Shown: positions 1 to 5,870 of the stretch, piece after piece
How positions within the stretch are numbered: the first letter of the stretch is position 1
Layout of the letters: the number at the start of each line of letters is the position of its first letter
NCBI GenBank assembly: GCA_023392205.1
Contig: JAEVZN010000082.1
Span: forward strand, 1 to 6,320
Direction: 5' to 3'
From: Pseudomonadota bacterium
GTDB taxonomy: Bacteria > Pseudomonadota > Alphaproteobacteria > Rhizobiales > Xanthobacteraceae
Length of the DNA: 6,320 nucleotides
Position numbers and translations under genes: made by a program
The notes under the pieces: generated by a model
Seen by the model: the letters and a program-made list of their open reading frames with translations, nothing else
Databases searched by the model: none
What the model was told of the DNA's origin: nothing

Positions 1-74
1 TTCCGTGAGAGCGGCATCTGCGCGGCTGTCAATCCGGCGGCGGCTCCAAGCATCAGGGTGCGGCGTGTCAGCAT
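1..74 (-). CDS. N-terminus of an exported (Tat-type signal) protein, cut by the window edge
   Basis: Only the first 24 codons are visible; the gene continues past base 1. The N-terminus reads MLTRRTLMLGAAAGLTAA, with a twin arginine at residues 4-5 in a T-R-R-x-L-x-L setting, followed by a short Ala/Gly/Leu-rich hydrophobic stretch. This resembles a Tat signal peptide, though it is not a perfect S-R-R-x-F-L-K motif. The start is well supported: a GGGAGG Shine-Dalgarno at 84-89 lies 9 nt upstream of the ATG. The gene begins 39 nt after the trpA stop with no terminator between, so it is probably transcribed with the trp block. Tat substrates are exported folded, often as cofactor enzymes, hydrolases or binding proteins. 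Nothing visible allows a product call. A Sec-type or lipoprotein signal is less likely because no lipobox Cys is visible in the 24 residues. Confidence 0.72.
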   Translation of the reverse strand, partial: MLTRRTLMLGAAAGLTAAQMPLSR

Positions 75-83
75 GACAATTTT

Positions 84-89
84 CCTCCC
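84..89 (-). promoter_or_regulatory. Shine-Dalgarno of the Tat-type gene
   Basis: The minus strand reads GGGAGG, then 9 nt (AAAATTGTC type spacer), then ATG at 74-72. It is one of the strongest ribosome binding sites in the window and fixes the start of the otherwise very short visible gene fragment. Confidence 0.75.
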
Positions 90-113
90 ACGGGATTGCG
101 TTTTGTTTATGAG

Positions 114-953
114 CTATTCCGCCGCGACGTGCCGGACCGAGCGGACGCCGCCGGACAATTCCGATACCAGCCCGGTCACGGCTTTCACCGTCTCCGGTGT
201 CGCGCGGCCCTCGTCATTCAGACTGTTGCGCAGCCGGTCGATCAGCGCGGTTCCGACAACGACGGCATCGGCGCCCTGCGCGATGTCGCGTGCGTTCTGC
301 GCGGTCTTCACGCCGAAGCCGACTGCTACGGGCAGATCGGTATGGCGCTTGATGCGCGCCACGGCATCCGACACCCGTGTGGCATTGGGTGTGGCCGCGC
401 CCGTGATGCCGGTGATCGAAACGTAATACACAAAGCCCGACGTATTGGTCAGCACTGCCGGGAGCCGGCGGTCATCGGTGGTGGGCGTGGCCAGCCGGAT
501 GAAATTTAACCCGGCCTGCAACGCGGGAAGGCAGAGTTCGGAATCCTCTTCGGGCGGCAGATCGACAACGATCAGTCCGTCCACGCCCGCCTCTTTCGCA
601 TCGGTGAGAAAGCGGTCGACACCATAAACGTAGATGGGATTGTAATAGCCCATCAGAACGATCGGCGTATCTCCGTCATTGCGTCTGAAGTCGCGCACGA
701 GTTGCAATGTCTTACGCAGGGTTTGCCCTGCCTTAAGCGCGCGCAAGCCGGCCGCCTGGATCGCGGGGCCGTCGGCCATCGGATCGGTGAACGGCATACC
801 GATCTCGATCACATCGGCGCCAGCCTGCGGCAGCGCGGAGACGATTGCGAGCGAGGTCTCGTAATCGGGATCGCCCGCCATGATGAATGTGACAAGGGCA
901 ACGCGGTCTTCGCGCTTCAGGTCAGAGAAGCGGCGATCAATACGTGTGCTCAT
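114..953 (-). CDS. trpA: Tryptophan synthase alpha subunit
   Basis: TrpA cleaves indole-3-glycerol phosphate to indole and glyceraldehyde 3-phosphate in the cytoplasm; indole is channelled to TrpB in the alpha2-beta2 complex. The 279-residue protein is of normal family length and a complete TIM barrel. The signature around [15 protein letters not shown] supplies both catalytic acids: Glu50 (Glu49 in Salmonella) and Asp61 (Asp60). The [11 protein letters not shown] segment is the loop-6 region. The phosphate site is seen in [10 protein letters not shown] and [13 protein letters not shown], where Thr replaces the more usual Ser of 'VGSA', a conservative change. The ATG lies inside the trpB stop (shared ATGA, 4-base overlap) and the local Shine-Dalgarno is weak, so translation is probably coupled to trpB. 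The stop is TAG at 116-114. No terminator follows. Confidence 0.98.
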   Translation of the reverse strand: MSTRIDRRFSDLKREDRVALVTFIMAGDPDYETSLAIVSALPQAGADVIEIGMPFTDPMADGPAIQAAGLRALKAGQTLRKTLQLVRDFRRNDGDTPIVLMGYYNPIYVYGVDRFLTDAKEAGVDGLIVVDLPPEEDSELCLPALQAGLNFIRLATPTTDDRRLPAVLTNTSGFVYYVSITGITGAATPNATRVSDAVARIKRHTDLPVAVGFGVKTAQNARDIAQGADAVVVGTALIDRLRNSLNDEGRATPETVKAVTGLVSELSGGVRSVRHVAAE

Positions 954-2170
954 CCGATCGACGTTCCCAGATATTGCGCAATGCTGTCGAGATCCTTGTC
1001 GCCGCGCCCCGACAGATTGACGACCATCAGGTGGTCTTTCGGTTTGGCAGGCGCGAGGTCTTTCAGCTTGGCGAGCGCATGCGCGGTCTCGAGCGCAGGA
1101 ATGATGCCTTCAAGCCTGGAACAGAGTTGCAGCGCCTCGACCGCCTCGTCGTCGGTCGCGGACAGAAATTTTACGCGCCCCATATCGGCGAGCCACGCAT
1201 GCTCCGGCCCGATTCCGGGATAATCGAGACCGGCCGAGATCGAATGCGCTTCGTTGATCTGGCCGTCTTCGTTCATAAGTAGATAGGTGCGGTTGCCGTG
1301 CAGCACGCCCGGACGCCCGCCTGACACCGATGCCGCATGCTGTCCCGACGGGATGCCGTGGCCGGACGCTTCGACGCCGTAAATCTCCACATCCTTGTCG
1401 TCGAGAAACGGGTGAAAAAGTCCCATCGCATTCGATCCGCCCCCGATACAGGCCAGCAGTGAATCCGGCAGCCGCCCCTCGGCTTCCATCATCTGCGCGC
1501 GCGTCTCGTTACCGATCACGCACTGAAAATCGCGTACCATCATCGGATAGGGATGCGGCCCCGCTACCGTTCCGATGCAATAGAAGGTGTCGGAAACATT
1601 TGTGACCCAGTCGCGCAGCGCTTCGTTCATCGCGTCCTTGAGCGTCTTCGATCCCGACTGCACCGGCACCACTTCGGCACCCAGCATCCGCATGCGGAAT
1701 ACATTCGGCTTCTGACGTTCGACATCGACCGCGCCCATGTAAACGATGCAGGGCAGCCCGAAGCGCGCACAGAGCGTGGCAGTCGCCACGCCATGCATGC
1801 CAGCGCCGGTTTCGGCGATGATGCGGGTCTTGCCCATGCGGCGCGCCAGCATGATCTGGCCGAGCACGTTATTCACCTTGTGCGCGCCGGTGTGATTGAG
1901 TTCCTCGCGCTTGAAGTAGATTTTCGCCCCGCCAAAATGATCCGTCAGTCGCTCGGCGAAATAGAGCGCGCTCGGCCGCCCGACATAATGCGTCAGGTAG
2001 CCATCCATCTCCTTCTGAAACGCCGGGTCTTTTTTCGCCTCGGCGTAGGCCTGCTCTAATTCGAGGATGAGCGGCATCAGCGTTTCGGCGACGAAGCGCC
2101 CGCCATAGAGTCCGAAATGCCCGGATTCGTCAGGCCCGGTGCGGAAGGAATTCGGTTGCTGGATCGTCAT
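950..2170 (-). CDS. trpB: Tryptophan synthase beta subunit
   Basis: TrpB is the PLP enzyme that joins indole with L-serine to give L-tryptophan. The 406-residue protein is a TrpB1-type subunit of usual length. The PLP lysine is Lys98 in HTGAHKVNN (Lys87 in Salmonella) and the catalytic glutamate is Glu120 in IIAETGAG (Glu109). The PLP phosphate loop GGGSNAMG is at 243-250, [16 protein letters not shown] at 201-216, and the C-terminal SGRGDKD at 387-393. One oddity is that the carboxylate-binding loop reads ETGAGMHG, with Met125 where the family normally has Gln (Gln114 in Salmonella); the codon is a clear ATG in the sequence. The ATG overlaps the trpF stop by four bases (ATGA), and the trpB stop overlaps the trpA start in the same way. 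Translational coupling along trpF-trpB-trpA is therefore likely and would suit alpha/beta stoichiometry. Confidence 0.98.
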   Translation of the reverse strand: MTIQQPNSFRTGPDESGHFGLYGGRFVAETLMPLILELEQAYAEAKKDPAFQKEMDGYLTHYVGRPSALYFAERLTDHFGGAKIYFKREELNHTGAHKVNNVLGQIMLARRMGKTRIIAETGAGMHGVATATLCARFGLPCIVYMGAVDVERQKPNVFRMRMLGAEVVPVQSGSKTLKDAMNEALRDWVTNVSDTFYCIGTVAGPHPYPMMVRDFQCVIGNETRAQMMEAEGRLPDSLLACIGGGSNAMGLFHPFLDDKDVEIYGVEASGHGIPSGQHAASVSGGRPGVLHGNRTYLLMNEDGQINEAHSISAGLDYPGIGPEHAWLADMGRVKFLSATDDEAVEALQLCSRLEGIIPALETAHALAKLKDLAPAKPKDHLMVVNLSGRGDKDLDSIAQYLGTSIG

Positions 2171-2847
2171 CGCGTGCTCGCCATCCTTGCCGGTTCGGCA
2201 TCGTTCTCACGCACCGCGCGCACAAAGGCCGCGATTTCTGCCGGGTCTTTGACACCGGGTGCGCTTTCCACCCCCGACGAAACATCCACCGCCGGGGCCT
2301 GTGTGATGGCCATGGCCTCGGCAACATTGTTCCGGTCGAGGCCTCCGGAAAGCATGAAGGACAGGCCCGGATCAAGGGCCTTGAGCAGGGTCCAGTCGAA
2401 GGACCGGCCAAGGCCGCCAGGCCGGGTGGCATCCCGCGGCGGGCGCGCATCGAACAGCAGCCAGTCGGCCACGCCGGCATAGCCCGGAATGGCTGCCAGA
2501 TCGTCTTTTGTTCCGATCGCCAGTGCCTTCATGACCGGCAAGCCGTACCGGCCCCGCACATCCGCCACCCGCTGCGGTGTTTCCGTCCCGTGCAACTGGA
2601 GAATATCCGGCGACAGCGCGGCGATGATATTTTCGTGAAGCGCGTCGTCCGCATCCACCGTGAGCGCCACCTTCTGCACTTTCTTGCCCACGCGCGCGCC
2701 GAGCGTCATCGCCTCGTCCAGGTTCACATTGCGGGGCGACGGCTGAAAAAACACGAAGCCGACGAAGTCCGCGCCCGCCTTCAGCGCCGCATCAAGCGCT
2801 GCGGCGTCGCTGATCCCGCAGATTTTAACCTGAGTTCGCATGCTCAT
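2167..2847 (-). CDS. trpF: Phosphoribosylanthranilate isomerase
   Basis: TrpF carries out the Amadori rearrangement of N-(5'-phosphoribosyl)anthranilate to CdRP, the step before indole-glycerol-phosphate synthesis. The 226-residue single-domain TIM barrel is slightly longer than many family members (about 200-215). The N-terminal VKICGI motif carries the catalytic base Cys10. The general acid is Asp133 in [17 protein letters not shown] is at 83-90, and the phosphate-binding ends are FMLSGGL (164-170) and VDVSSGVE (187-194), followed by PGVKD. Two ATG codons are possible, at 2847 and 2841. The first is used here because an AGG lies 4-6 nt upstream, but neither has a strong Shine-Dalgarno. The gene follows the OCD-family gene by 45 nt and overlaps trpB by ATGA. 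It is a stand-alone trpF, not fused to trpC as in enterobacteria, which is usual in alphaproteobacteria. Confidence 0.97.
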   Translation of the reverse strand: MSMRTQVKICGISDAAALDAALKAGADFVGFVFFQPSPRNVNLDEAMTLGARVGKKVQKVALTVDADDALHENIIAALSPDILQLHGTETPQRVADVRGRYGLPVMKALAIGTKDDLAAIPGYAGVADWLLFDARPPRDATRPGGLGRSFDWTLLKALDPGLSFMLSGGLDRNNVAEAMAITQAPAVDVSSGVESAPGVKDPAEIAAFVRAVRENDAEPARMASTR

Positions 2848-2892
2848 GACCTGGCGGCTGCGTTCTAGCGCGAAGCGGAGGCTTTGTCGCCT

Positions 2893-3837
2893 CTAGCCGG
2901 AGAGGGTCTTCCAGACCAGCATCGCCGCGGCCAGATCCTCGATGGCGGTGCCGACGGACTTGAACAGGGTGATCTGCGAGGCAGAGGTCCGGCCCTTCGC
3001 CTTGCCGCGGGTCAGGTCGAACAGGTCGCCCTTGATCGCAGTGGCGGCAATGATCTTTTTCCTGATTGGCACGACGATATCGCCGGCTTCCTTGGCTGCC
3101 CCCGCGCGGGTATCGACAAATATCCGCGACCGTTTGACCGCCTGATCGTCGGCCTCGCGCATCTTCGGAGTAAAGCCGCCCACCAGATCGAGATGCGTTC
3201 CCTTCTTGAGCCACGCCCCCTTGATCAGCGGTTCCGCCGACAGCGTTGCGCAGCAGACGATGTCGGCCTGCGCCACCGCCTCCTCCAGGGTCTCCGCGAT
3301 ATCGACCTCGGTGCCGGCCACGGCGATGCCGAAGCCCAGCGCCACGGCACGGGCGCGGGTCCGGTTCCAGAGCGTCACACGTTTGATGGGGCGCACGCTC
3401 ATATGCGCGCGGATCAGATGCGGGGCCAGTGCGCCCGCACCGACCATGACGAGATGCGAAGCATCCTCCCGCGCAAGATAGCGGGCGGCCAAAGCCGAGG
3501 CACAGGCGGTGCGCCATGCTGTCAGCGCGCGGCCATCCATCATTGCCAGCGGATCGCCAGTGTCTCCCGACAGCAGCAGATATTGACCGTGAACGGACGG
3601 CCGCTGCTGCTTCGCATTGTCCGGAAACACCGTGACGATCTTGCATCCGATAAAGCGTTCGCCATCGGCATTCCAGGCCGGCATCAGCAGCAGCGTTGCG
3701 TCCTTGCCGGGTTGCGGGATCGTATGATGATGCCGCACGGGCACGGTCATGTCCGCGCGAAACGCCTCCGCCAGCGCATCGATCAGCGCGCGGTAGGTCA
3801 GCGCATTCTGGATATCGGCGGCCGATACGATGCGCAC
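2893..3837 (-). CDS. Ornithine cyclodeaminase/mu-crystallin family NAD(P)-dependent enzyme, probably an imine reductase
   Basis: The 314-residue protein has the full family fold. Arg35, Lys66 and Arg109 match the substrate carboxylate-binding Arg45, Lys69 and Arg112 of Pseudomonas putida ornithine cyclodeaminase. A Rossmann motif GAGALA lies at 133-138, and the C-terminal family signature LFKSVGTAIEDLAAA at 291-305. True ornithine cyclodeaminase has a catalytic Asp (Asp228) in a VGGD motif; here the segment DLVGGFTPKMRE (217-228) has Phe222 in that place. That pattern fits the alanine dehydrogenase/ketimine reductase branch, for example delta1-pyrroline-2-carboxylate reductases, better than ornithine to proline conversion; the substrate is inferred. 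The start is placed at GTG 3837 because a GAGGG Shine-Dalgarno lies 7 nt upstream and family homology begins there. A longer reading from 3969 would run through the lapA tail in another frame. It begins 10 nt after the lapA stop. Confidence 0.9.
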   Translation of the reverse strand: MRIVSAADIQNALTYRALIDALAEAFRADMTVPVRHHHTIPQPGKDATLLLMPAWNADGERFIGCKIVTVFPDNAKQQRPSVHGQYLLLSGDTGDPLAMMDGRALTAWRTACASALAARYLAREDASHLVMVGAGALAPHLIRAHMSVRPIKRVTLWNRTRARAVALGFGIAVAGTEVDIAETLEEAVAQADIVCCATLSAEPLIKGAWLKKGTHLDLVGGFTPKMREADDQAVKRSRIFVDTRAGAAKEAGDIVVPIRKKIIAATAIKGDLFDLTRGKAKGRTSASQITLFKSVGTAIEDLAAAMLVWKTLSG

Positions 3838-3844
3838 GGACAAG

Positions 3845-3850
3845 CCCTCA
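3845..3850 (-). promoter_or_regulatory. Shine-Dalgarno overlapping the lapA stop, fixes the OCD-family GTG start
   Basis: The minus strand reads TGAGGG, where TGA is the lapA stop and GAGGG is the Shine-Dalgarno, followed by 7 nt and then GTG at 3837. A ribosome finishing lapA would sit directly on the initiation region of the next gene, which suggests coupled translation. This site is the main argument for the GTG start over the ATG at 3969 or the TTG at 3843. Confidence 0.7.
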
Positions 3851-4213
3851 GGCTGATGGCGGGCGATAGGCCAGTCTCGCAGTGTCGGACGAAGGTGCTT
3901 CAGACTGGTTGGCCAGCCGGACATTGAGGGTTTCGATCTCGCGGCGCAATGCCGCGACATCGGCGTCACGCAAGCGCGCCGTCCGGCGATAGGCCGACTG
4001 GCGCAGCCACGCCGCCATCCCGCCGATCAGCACGCCGAGCAGCACCAGAATGAAGATCAGCACGAATAGCGGGATGCTGACGGCGGCCGCCGGGGCATCC
4101 GCATTGAAGGGATCGAAAGAGACAGTGACGATCTCGCGGTTGGCCACTGCGAACATCAGGATCACGATCGCGAGCGGTATCACGACGAGCCAGAAGACAA
4201 TCTTGTGAAGCAT
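3848..4213 (-). CDS. LapA-domain (DUF1049) two-TM inner-membrane protein
   Basis: The 121-residue protein has the layout of the LapA/DUF1049 family. A first membrane helix lies at about residues 4-24, then a short periplasmic stretch with the typical NREIVTVSFDPF pattern (25-36). A second membrane helix at about 47-70 is followed by a basic cytoplasmic segment (Arg-rich, 71-82) and a short predicted coiled coil (about 82-103). In E. coli, LapA and LapB (YciM) take part in control of LPS synthesis; no lapB is visible here, so this role is only suggested. The start is placed at ATG 4213: the first helix begins right after it and GGGA lies just upstream. A longer reading from TTG 4255 would start inside the ihfB terminator tail and add 14 polar residues. 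The gene leads a compact block with the OCD-family gene and trpFBA. Confidence 0.85.
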   Translation of the reverse strand: MLHKIVFWLVVIPLAIVILMFAVANREIVTVSFDPFNADAPAAAVSIPLFVLIFILVLLGVLIGGMAAWLRQSAYRRTARLRDADVAALRREIETLNVRLANQSEAPSSDTARLAYRPPSA

Positions 4214-4253
4214 GTTCCCGATCTTGTTTCCTGCACCTGTCCGGCCCTGCGTC

Positions 4254-4282
4254 AAAAGACAAAGGCCGGGTTGAACCCGGCC
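4254..4282 (-). terminator. Intrinsic terminator after ihfB
   Basis: On the minus strand GGCCGGGT and ACCCGGCC form a perfect 8-bp G+C-rich stem (4264-4271 with 4275-4282) around a 3-nt loop; it can also be drawn as 7 bp with a 5-nt loop. The tail TTTGTCTTTT follows directly (4263-4254). The stem top is 30 nt past the ihfB stop. There is no T-run on the other side, so it acts for minus-strand transcripts. It separates ihfB from the lapA-trp block, unless it is leaky. Confidence 0.85.
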
Positions 4283-4312
4283 GCCATCCTAACATCAACG
4301 CAGGCTTTGTGC

Positions 4313-4600
4313 TCAGACGGTATCGCGGTTCAGCCGTTCGCGCATTTCCTTGCCGGTCTTGAAGAACGGAACCGACTTCTGCTCGACCGAGACATGCTCC
4401 CCCGTGCGCGGGTTGCGCCCGGTCCGAGCCGGCCTGTGTTTGACCGAAAACGCGCCGAAGCCGCGCAATTCGACCCGGTCGCCACGGGCCATGGCGGCGG
4501 TGATTTCATTAAGGATAGCGTTGACGATATTCTCGACGTCGCGCTGATACAAATGAGGGTTCTGGCTCGCAATCTTGGTTACGAGGTCTGATTTGATCAT
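4313..4600 (-). CDS. ihfB: Integration host factor subunit beta
   Basis: IhfB pairs with IhfA to form IHF, a nucleoid protein that bends DNA sharply at specific sites. The 95-residue protein has normal length for the HU/IHF family. It begins [11 protein letters not shown] with the helical dimerisation region (about 3-40). The core [23 protein letters not shown] (split here: RGFGAFSV at 46-53, [12 protein letters not shown] at 57-68) carries the beta-arm signature, with intercalating Pro64 in the RNPRTGE tip. A C-terminal [13 protein letters not shown] helix follows. RGFGxF with an ARxGRNPxTGE arm and this tail point to the IHF beta subunit rather than HU. The ribosome binding site is weak (a G-rich run just upstream), and the 68-nt gap after sppA holds a long hairpin. 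The gene ends in TGA, followed by an intrinsic terminator. Confidence 0.95.
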   Translation of the reverse strand: MIKSDLVTKIASQNPHLYQRDVENIVNAILNEITAAMARGDRVELRGFGAFSVKHRPARTGRNPRTGEHVSVEQKSVPFFKTGKEMRERLNRDTV

Positions 4601-4621
4601 CCGCGCCGCCCGGTCTTGTCA

Positions 4622-4658
4622 TCCCGCCCCGCATACGGCCTCGTATGCGGGAACGGGA
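4622..4658 (-). promoter_or_regulatory. Long inverted repeat / hairpin in the sppA-ihfB gap
   Basis: A perfect 10-bp repeat CCCGCATACG / CGTATGCGGG (4628-4637 with 4642-4651) surrounds a 4-nt loop. It is extended after a small 1x2 internal loop by five more pairs, TCCCG (4622-4626) with CGGGA (4654-4658). The element ends 21 nt before the ihfB ATG and starts 10 nt after the sppA stop. No T-run follows on either strand, so it is not a classical intrinsic terminator. It could be an RNA structure that stabilises or processes the sppA-ihfB message, a palindromic operator for a DNA-binding protein, or a dispersed intergenic repeat. The structure is seen in the sequence; the role is unknown. Confidence 0.6.
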
Positions 4659-4668
4659 CTGTTTCAGT

Positions 4669-5661
4669 TCACTGTGCCGGGGAAGGGTGCCAAAGCGCCA
4701 GCAGACCGTCAAGATTAAGCCGCTCGGCTGCCGCAAAAGCGCCGGACTGCTCCAGGCTCCGGGCGAAGCCATCGAGCCCCAGCGCGTTCAGCGTGGTCAC
4801 CGCCGTCAGGTGCAGGAACGAGAATTCGCCGAAACGCGGACGCAGGCTGAAATTGCGTACCGGTGTCTTGGGGTCGATTCCTTTCTCGCGTGCCAGCCAG
4901 GCCAGCGCCGTCTGCTCGTTGCCAAGTTCGTCGATCAGCTTCAGATCCAGCGCCTGGCGGCCGGTAAACACCCGGCCGTCGGTGACGCTCGCCAGCGCCT
5001 CTCCATTGAGGCTGCGCCGGTCGGCGACCAGACCGCGGAACCATTCGTAGGAATCCATCACGATGGAGGCGAGCGCGGCGCGCGCTTCCGGCGAGGTCGG
5101 CTCGAAACCGTTCGGCGCGGCCTTCAGCGGCGAGGATTTCACGTCCTCGACCTTGACGCCGATGGTTTTCAGCAGATCGGTAAAGTTCGGATACTGGATC
5201 AGCACGCCGATCGACCCGACCAGCGAGGCGCTTTGCGCAATAATATGGTCGGAAGCGAGGGCTGCGATATAGCCGCCCGAGGCACACAGCCCATCGACCA
5301 CGACGACCATCGGCTTCTTTTCTTTCAGCCGCCGCAGCGAATCGTAAAGCTGCTCGGAGCCTGCCGTCGTTCCGCCGGGGCTATCGATCCGCACGATCAC
5401 CGCCTTGGCGTTGGAATTGGCCAGCCGCTCAAGCGCGTCGACACGCGCTTGGTTGCCACGGATCAGACCGGAAATGGTGACGCGGGCAATCGAGCCCGAG
5501 GTGACGCCGCTGACGCCCGTGCCGCGGGTCGTGCCGATCAGTGCAGCGATGGCACCGACAACCGCCACCACCGTCAGCACCCGCCAGAATGTCAGTTTAC
5601 GCCGCAAGCGGCGGCGATCGACGATCTGGTCCGCATCGAGCGGACGAGAATCGAGCGACAT
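4669..5661 (-). CDS. sppA: Signal peptide peptidase SppA (short, single-domain type)
   Basis: SppA is a membrane-anchored serine protease that degrades signal peptides left in the inner membrane after secretion. The 330-residue protein is the short, single-domain form of family S49 (tetramer- or octamer-forming in other bacteria), about half the length of E. coli SppA. An Arg/Lys-rich cytoplasmic N-terminus (16-27) precedes one membrane helix at about 28-44, and the protease domain follows from about residue 57. RIDSPGGT is at 91-98. The nucleophile is Ser128 in DGLCASGGYIAA, and the general base is Lys180 in KSSPLKAAPNGFEP. The 52-residue spacing equals that of Ser147 and Lys199 in Bacillus subtilis SppA. 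VGSIGV (148-153) and VFTGRQALDLKLIDELG (231-247) are further S49 signatures. The ATG has a strong AGGAG 7 nt upstream. It starts after the rpsA terminator, so it probably has its own promoter. Confidence 0.96.
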   Translation of the reverse strand: MSLDSRPLDADQIVDRRRLRRKLTFWRVLTVVAVVGAIAALIGTTRGTGVSGVTSGSIARVTISGLIRGNQARVDALERLANSNAKAVIVRIDSPGGTTAGSEQLYDSLRRLKEKKPMVVVVDGLCASGGYIAALASDHIIAQSASLVGSIGVLIQYPNFTDLLKTIGVKVEDVKSSPLKAAPNGFEPTSPEARAALASIVMDSYEWFRGLVADRRSLNGEALASVTDGRVFTGRQALDLKLIDELGNEQTALAWLAREKGIDPKTPVRNFSLRPRFGEFSFLHLTAVTTLNALGLDGFARSLEQSGAFAAAERLNLDGLLALWHPSPAQ

Positions 5662-5668
5662 GGTTTCG

Positions 5669-5673
5669 CTCCT
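5669..5673 (-). promoter_or_regulatory. Shine-Dalgarno of sppA
   Basis: AGGAG on the minus strand lies 7 nt upstream of the ATG at 5661-5659. The optimal spacing and sequence settle the sppA start. The rest of the gap up to the rpsA terminator (5674-5771) should hold the sppA promoter. A TAGACT hexamer at about 5695-5700 could be a -10 element, but I see no convincing -35 at the right distance, so I do not call a promoter. Confidence 0.75.
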
Positions 5674-5771
5674 GTGTGATTCGAATGAAGGAAAAGTCTA
5701 GCGCGCCTTGATCCACCTGACCCCGGCAATCCTGCCGAATTGGCAAACAGACAGTAACGCTACGCTTGGGG

Positions 5772-5807
5772 CAAAAGAATGAACCCCCAGCGCGCGGCGC
5801 CGGGGGT
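5772..5807 (-). terminator. Intrinsic terminator of rpsA
   Basis: On the minus strand ACCCCC and GGGGGT (5802-5807 with 5783-5788) pair. They continue through a G-U pair into GCGC/GCGC (5797-5800 with 5790-5793), giving an 11-bp stem with a 3-nt loop. The tail TCATTCTTTT follows (5782-5773). The central pair is G-U only in minus-strand RNA; in plus-strand RNA it would be an A-C mismatch. This supports function for rpsA, whose stop lies 63 nt upstream of the stem. Confidence 0.85.
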
Positions 5808-5870
5808 CCTGTCATTGGCTTTCCGTATCGTCATGCCCGAAGGCTCCGAAAACGACGCAATCGGACAGCG

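Noticed and set aside
2878..2893. Small hairpin GAGGC/GCCTC at the OCD-family stop codon
   Set aside because: The stem is only 5 bp with a 6-nt loop and has no T-run, so it is too weak to call a terminator or regulatory element.
2825..3646. A 273-codon minus-strand frame overlapping the OCD-family gene
   Set aside because: It is a frame-shifted reading of the same gene, rich in Arg, Gly and Ala, with no family motif. The OCD-family frame carries all the conserved residues.
2884..3927. A 347-codon open frame on the plus strand opposite the OCD-family gene
   Set aside because: It is an antisense shadow of a well-supported enzyme gene in G+C-rich DNA. Its translation is rich in Arg, His, Gln and Gly, has no recognisable domain, and there is no clear ribosome binding site.
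3838..3969. A longer N-terminus for the OCD-family protein, from ATG 3969
   Set aside because: The extra 44 residues come from the lapA coding region in another frame and do not resemble the family. Homology and a good Shine-Dalgarno both point to GTG 3837.
4214..4255. TTG start at 4255 for the LapA-type protein
   Set aside because: The TTG lies in the T-rich tail of the ihfB terminator, and the added 14 residues precede an already complete membrane-protein N-terminus. ATG 4213 is the simpler start.
4264..4300. Possible tRNA T-arm, because GGGTTCAACCC looks like a T-loop
   Set aside because: There is no acceptor stem, D-arm or anticodon arm around it. The repeat plus T-rich tail is fully explained as the ihfB terminator.
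4214..4312. Search for a Trp-rich leader peptide (classic trp attenuation) ahead of the lapA-trp block
   Set aside because: The open frame starting at 4298 has only one Trp codon near its start and runs on into lapA. There is no Trp-codon cluster and no alternative antiterminator stem that I can draw.
4645..5679. A 344-codon open frame on the plus strand opposite sppA
   Set aside because: It mirrors the whole of sppA, whose catalytic Ser/Lys and S49 motifs are intact on the minus strand. The plus-strand product is low-complexity Arg/Gln/Ala/Asp-rich, typical of an antisense frame in G+C-rich DNA.
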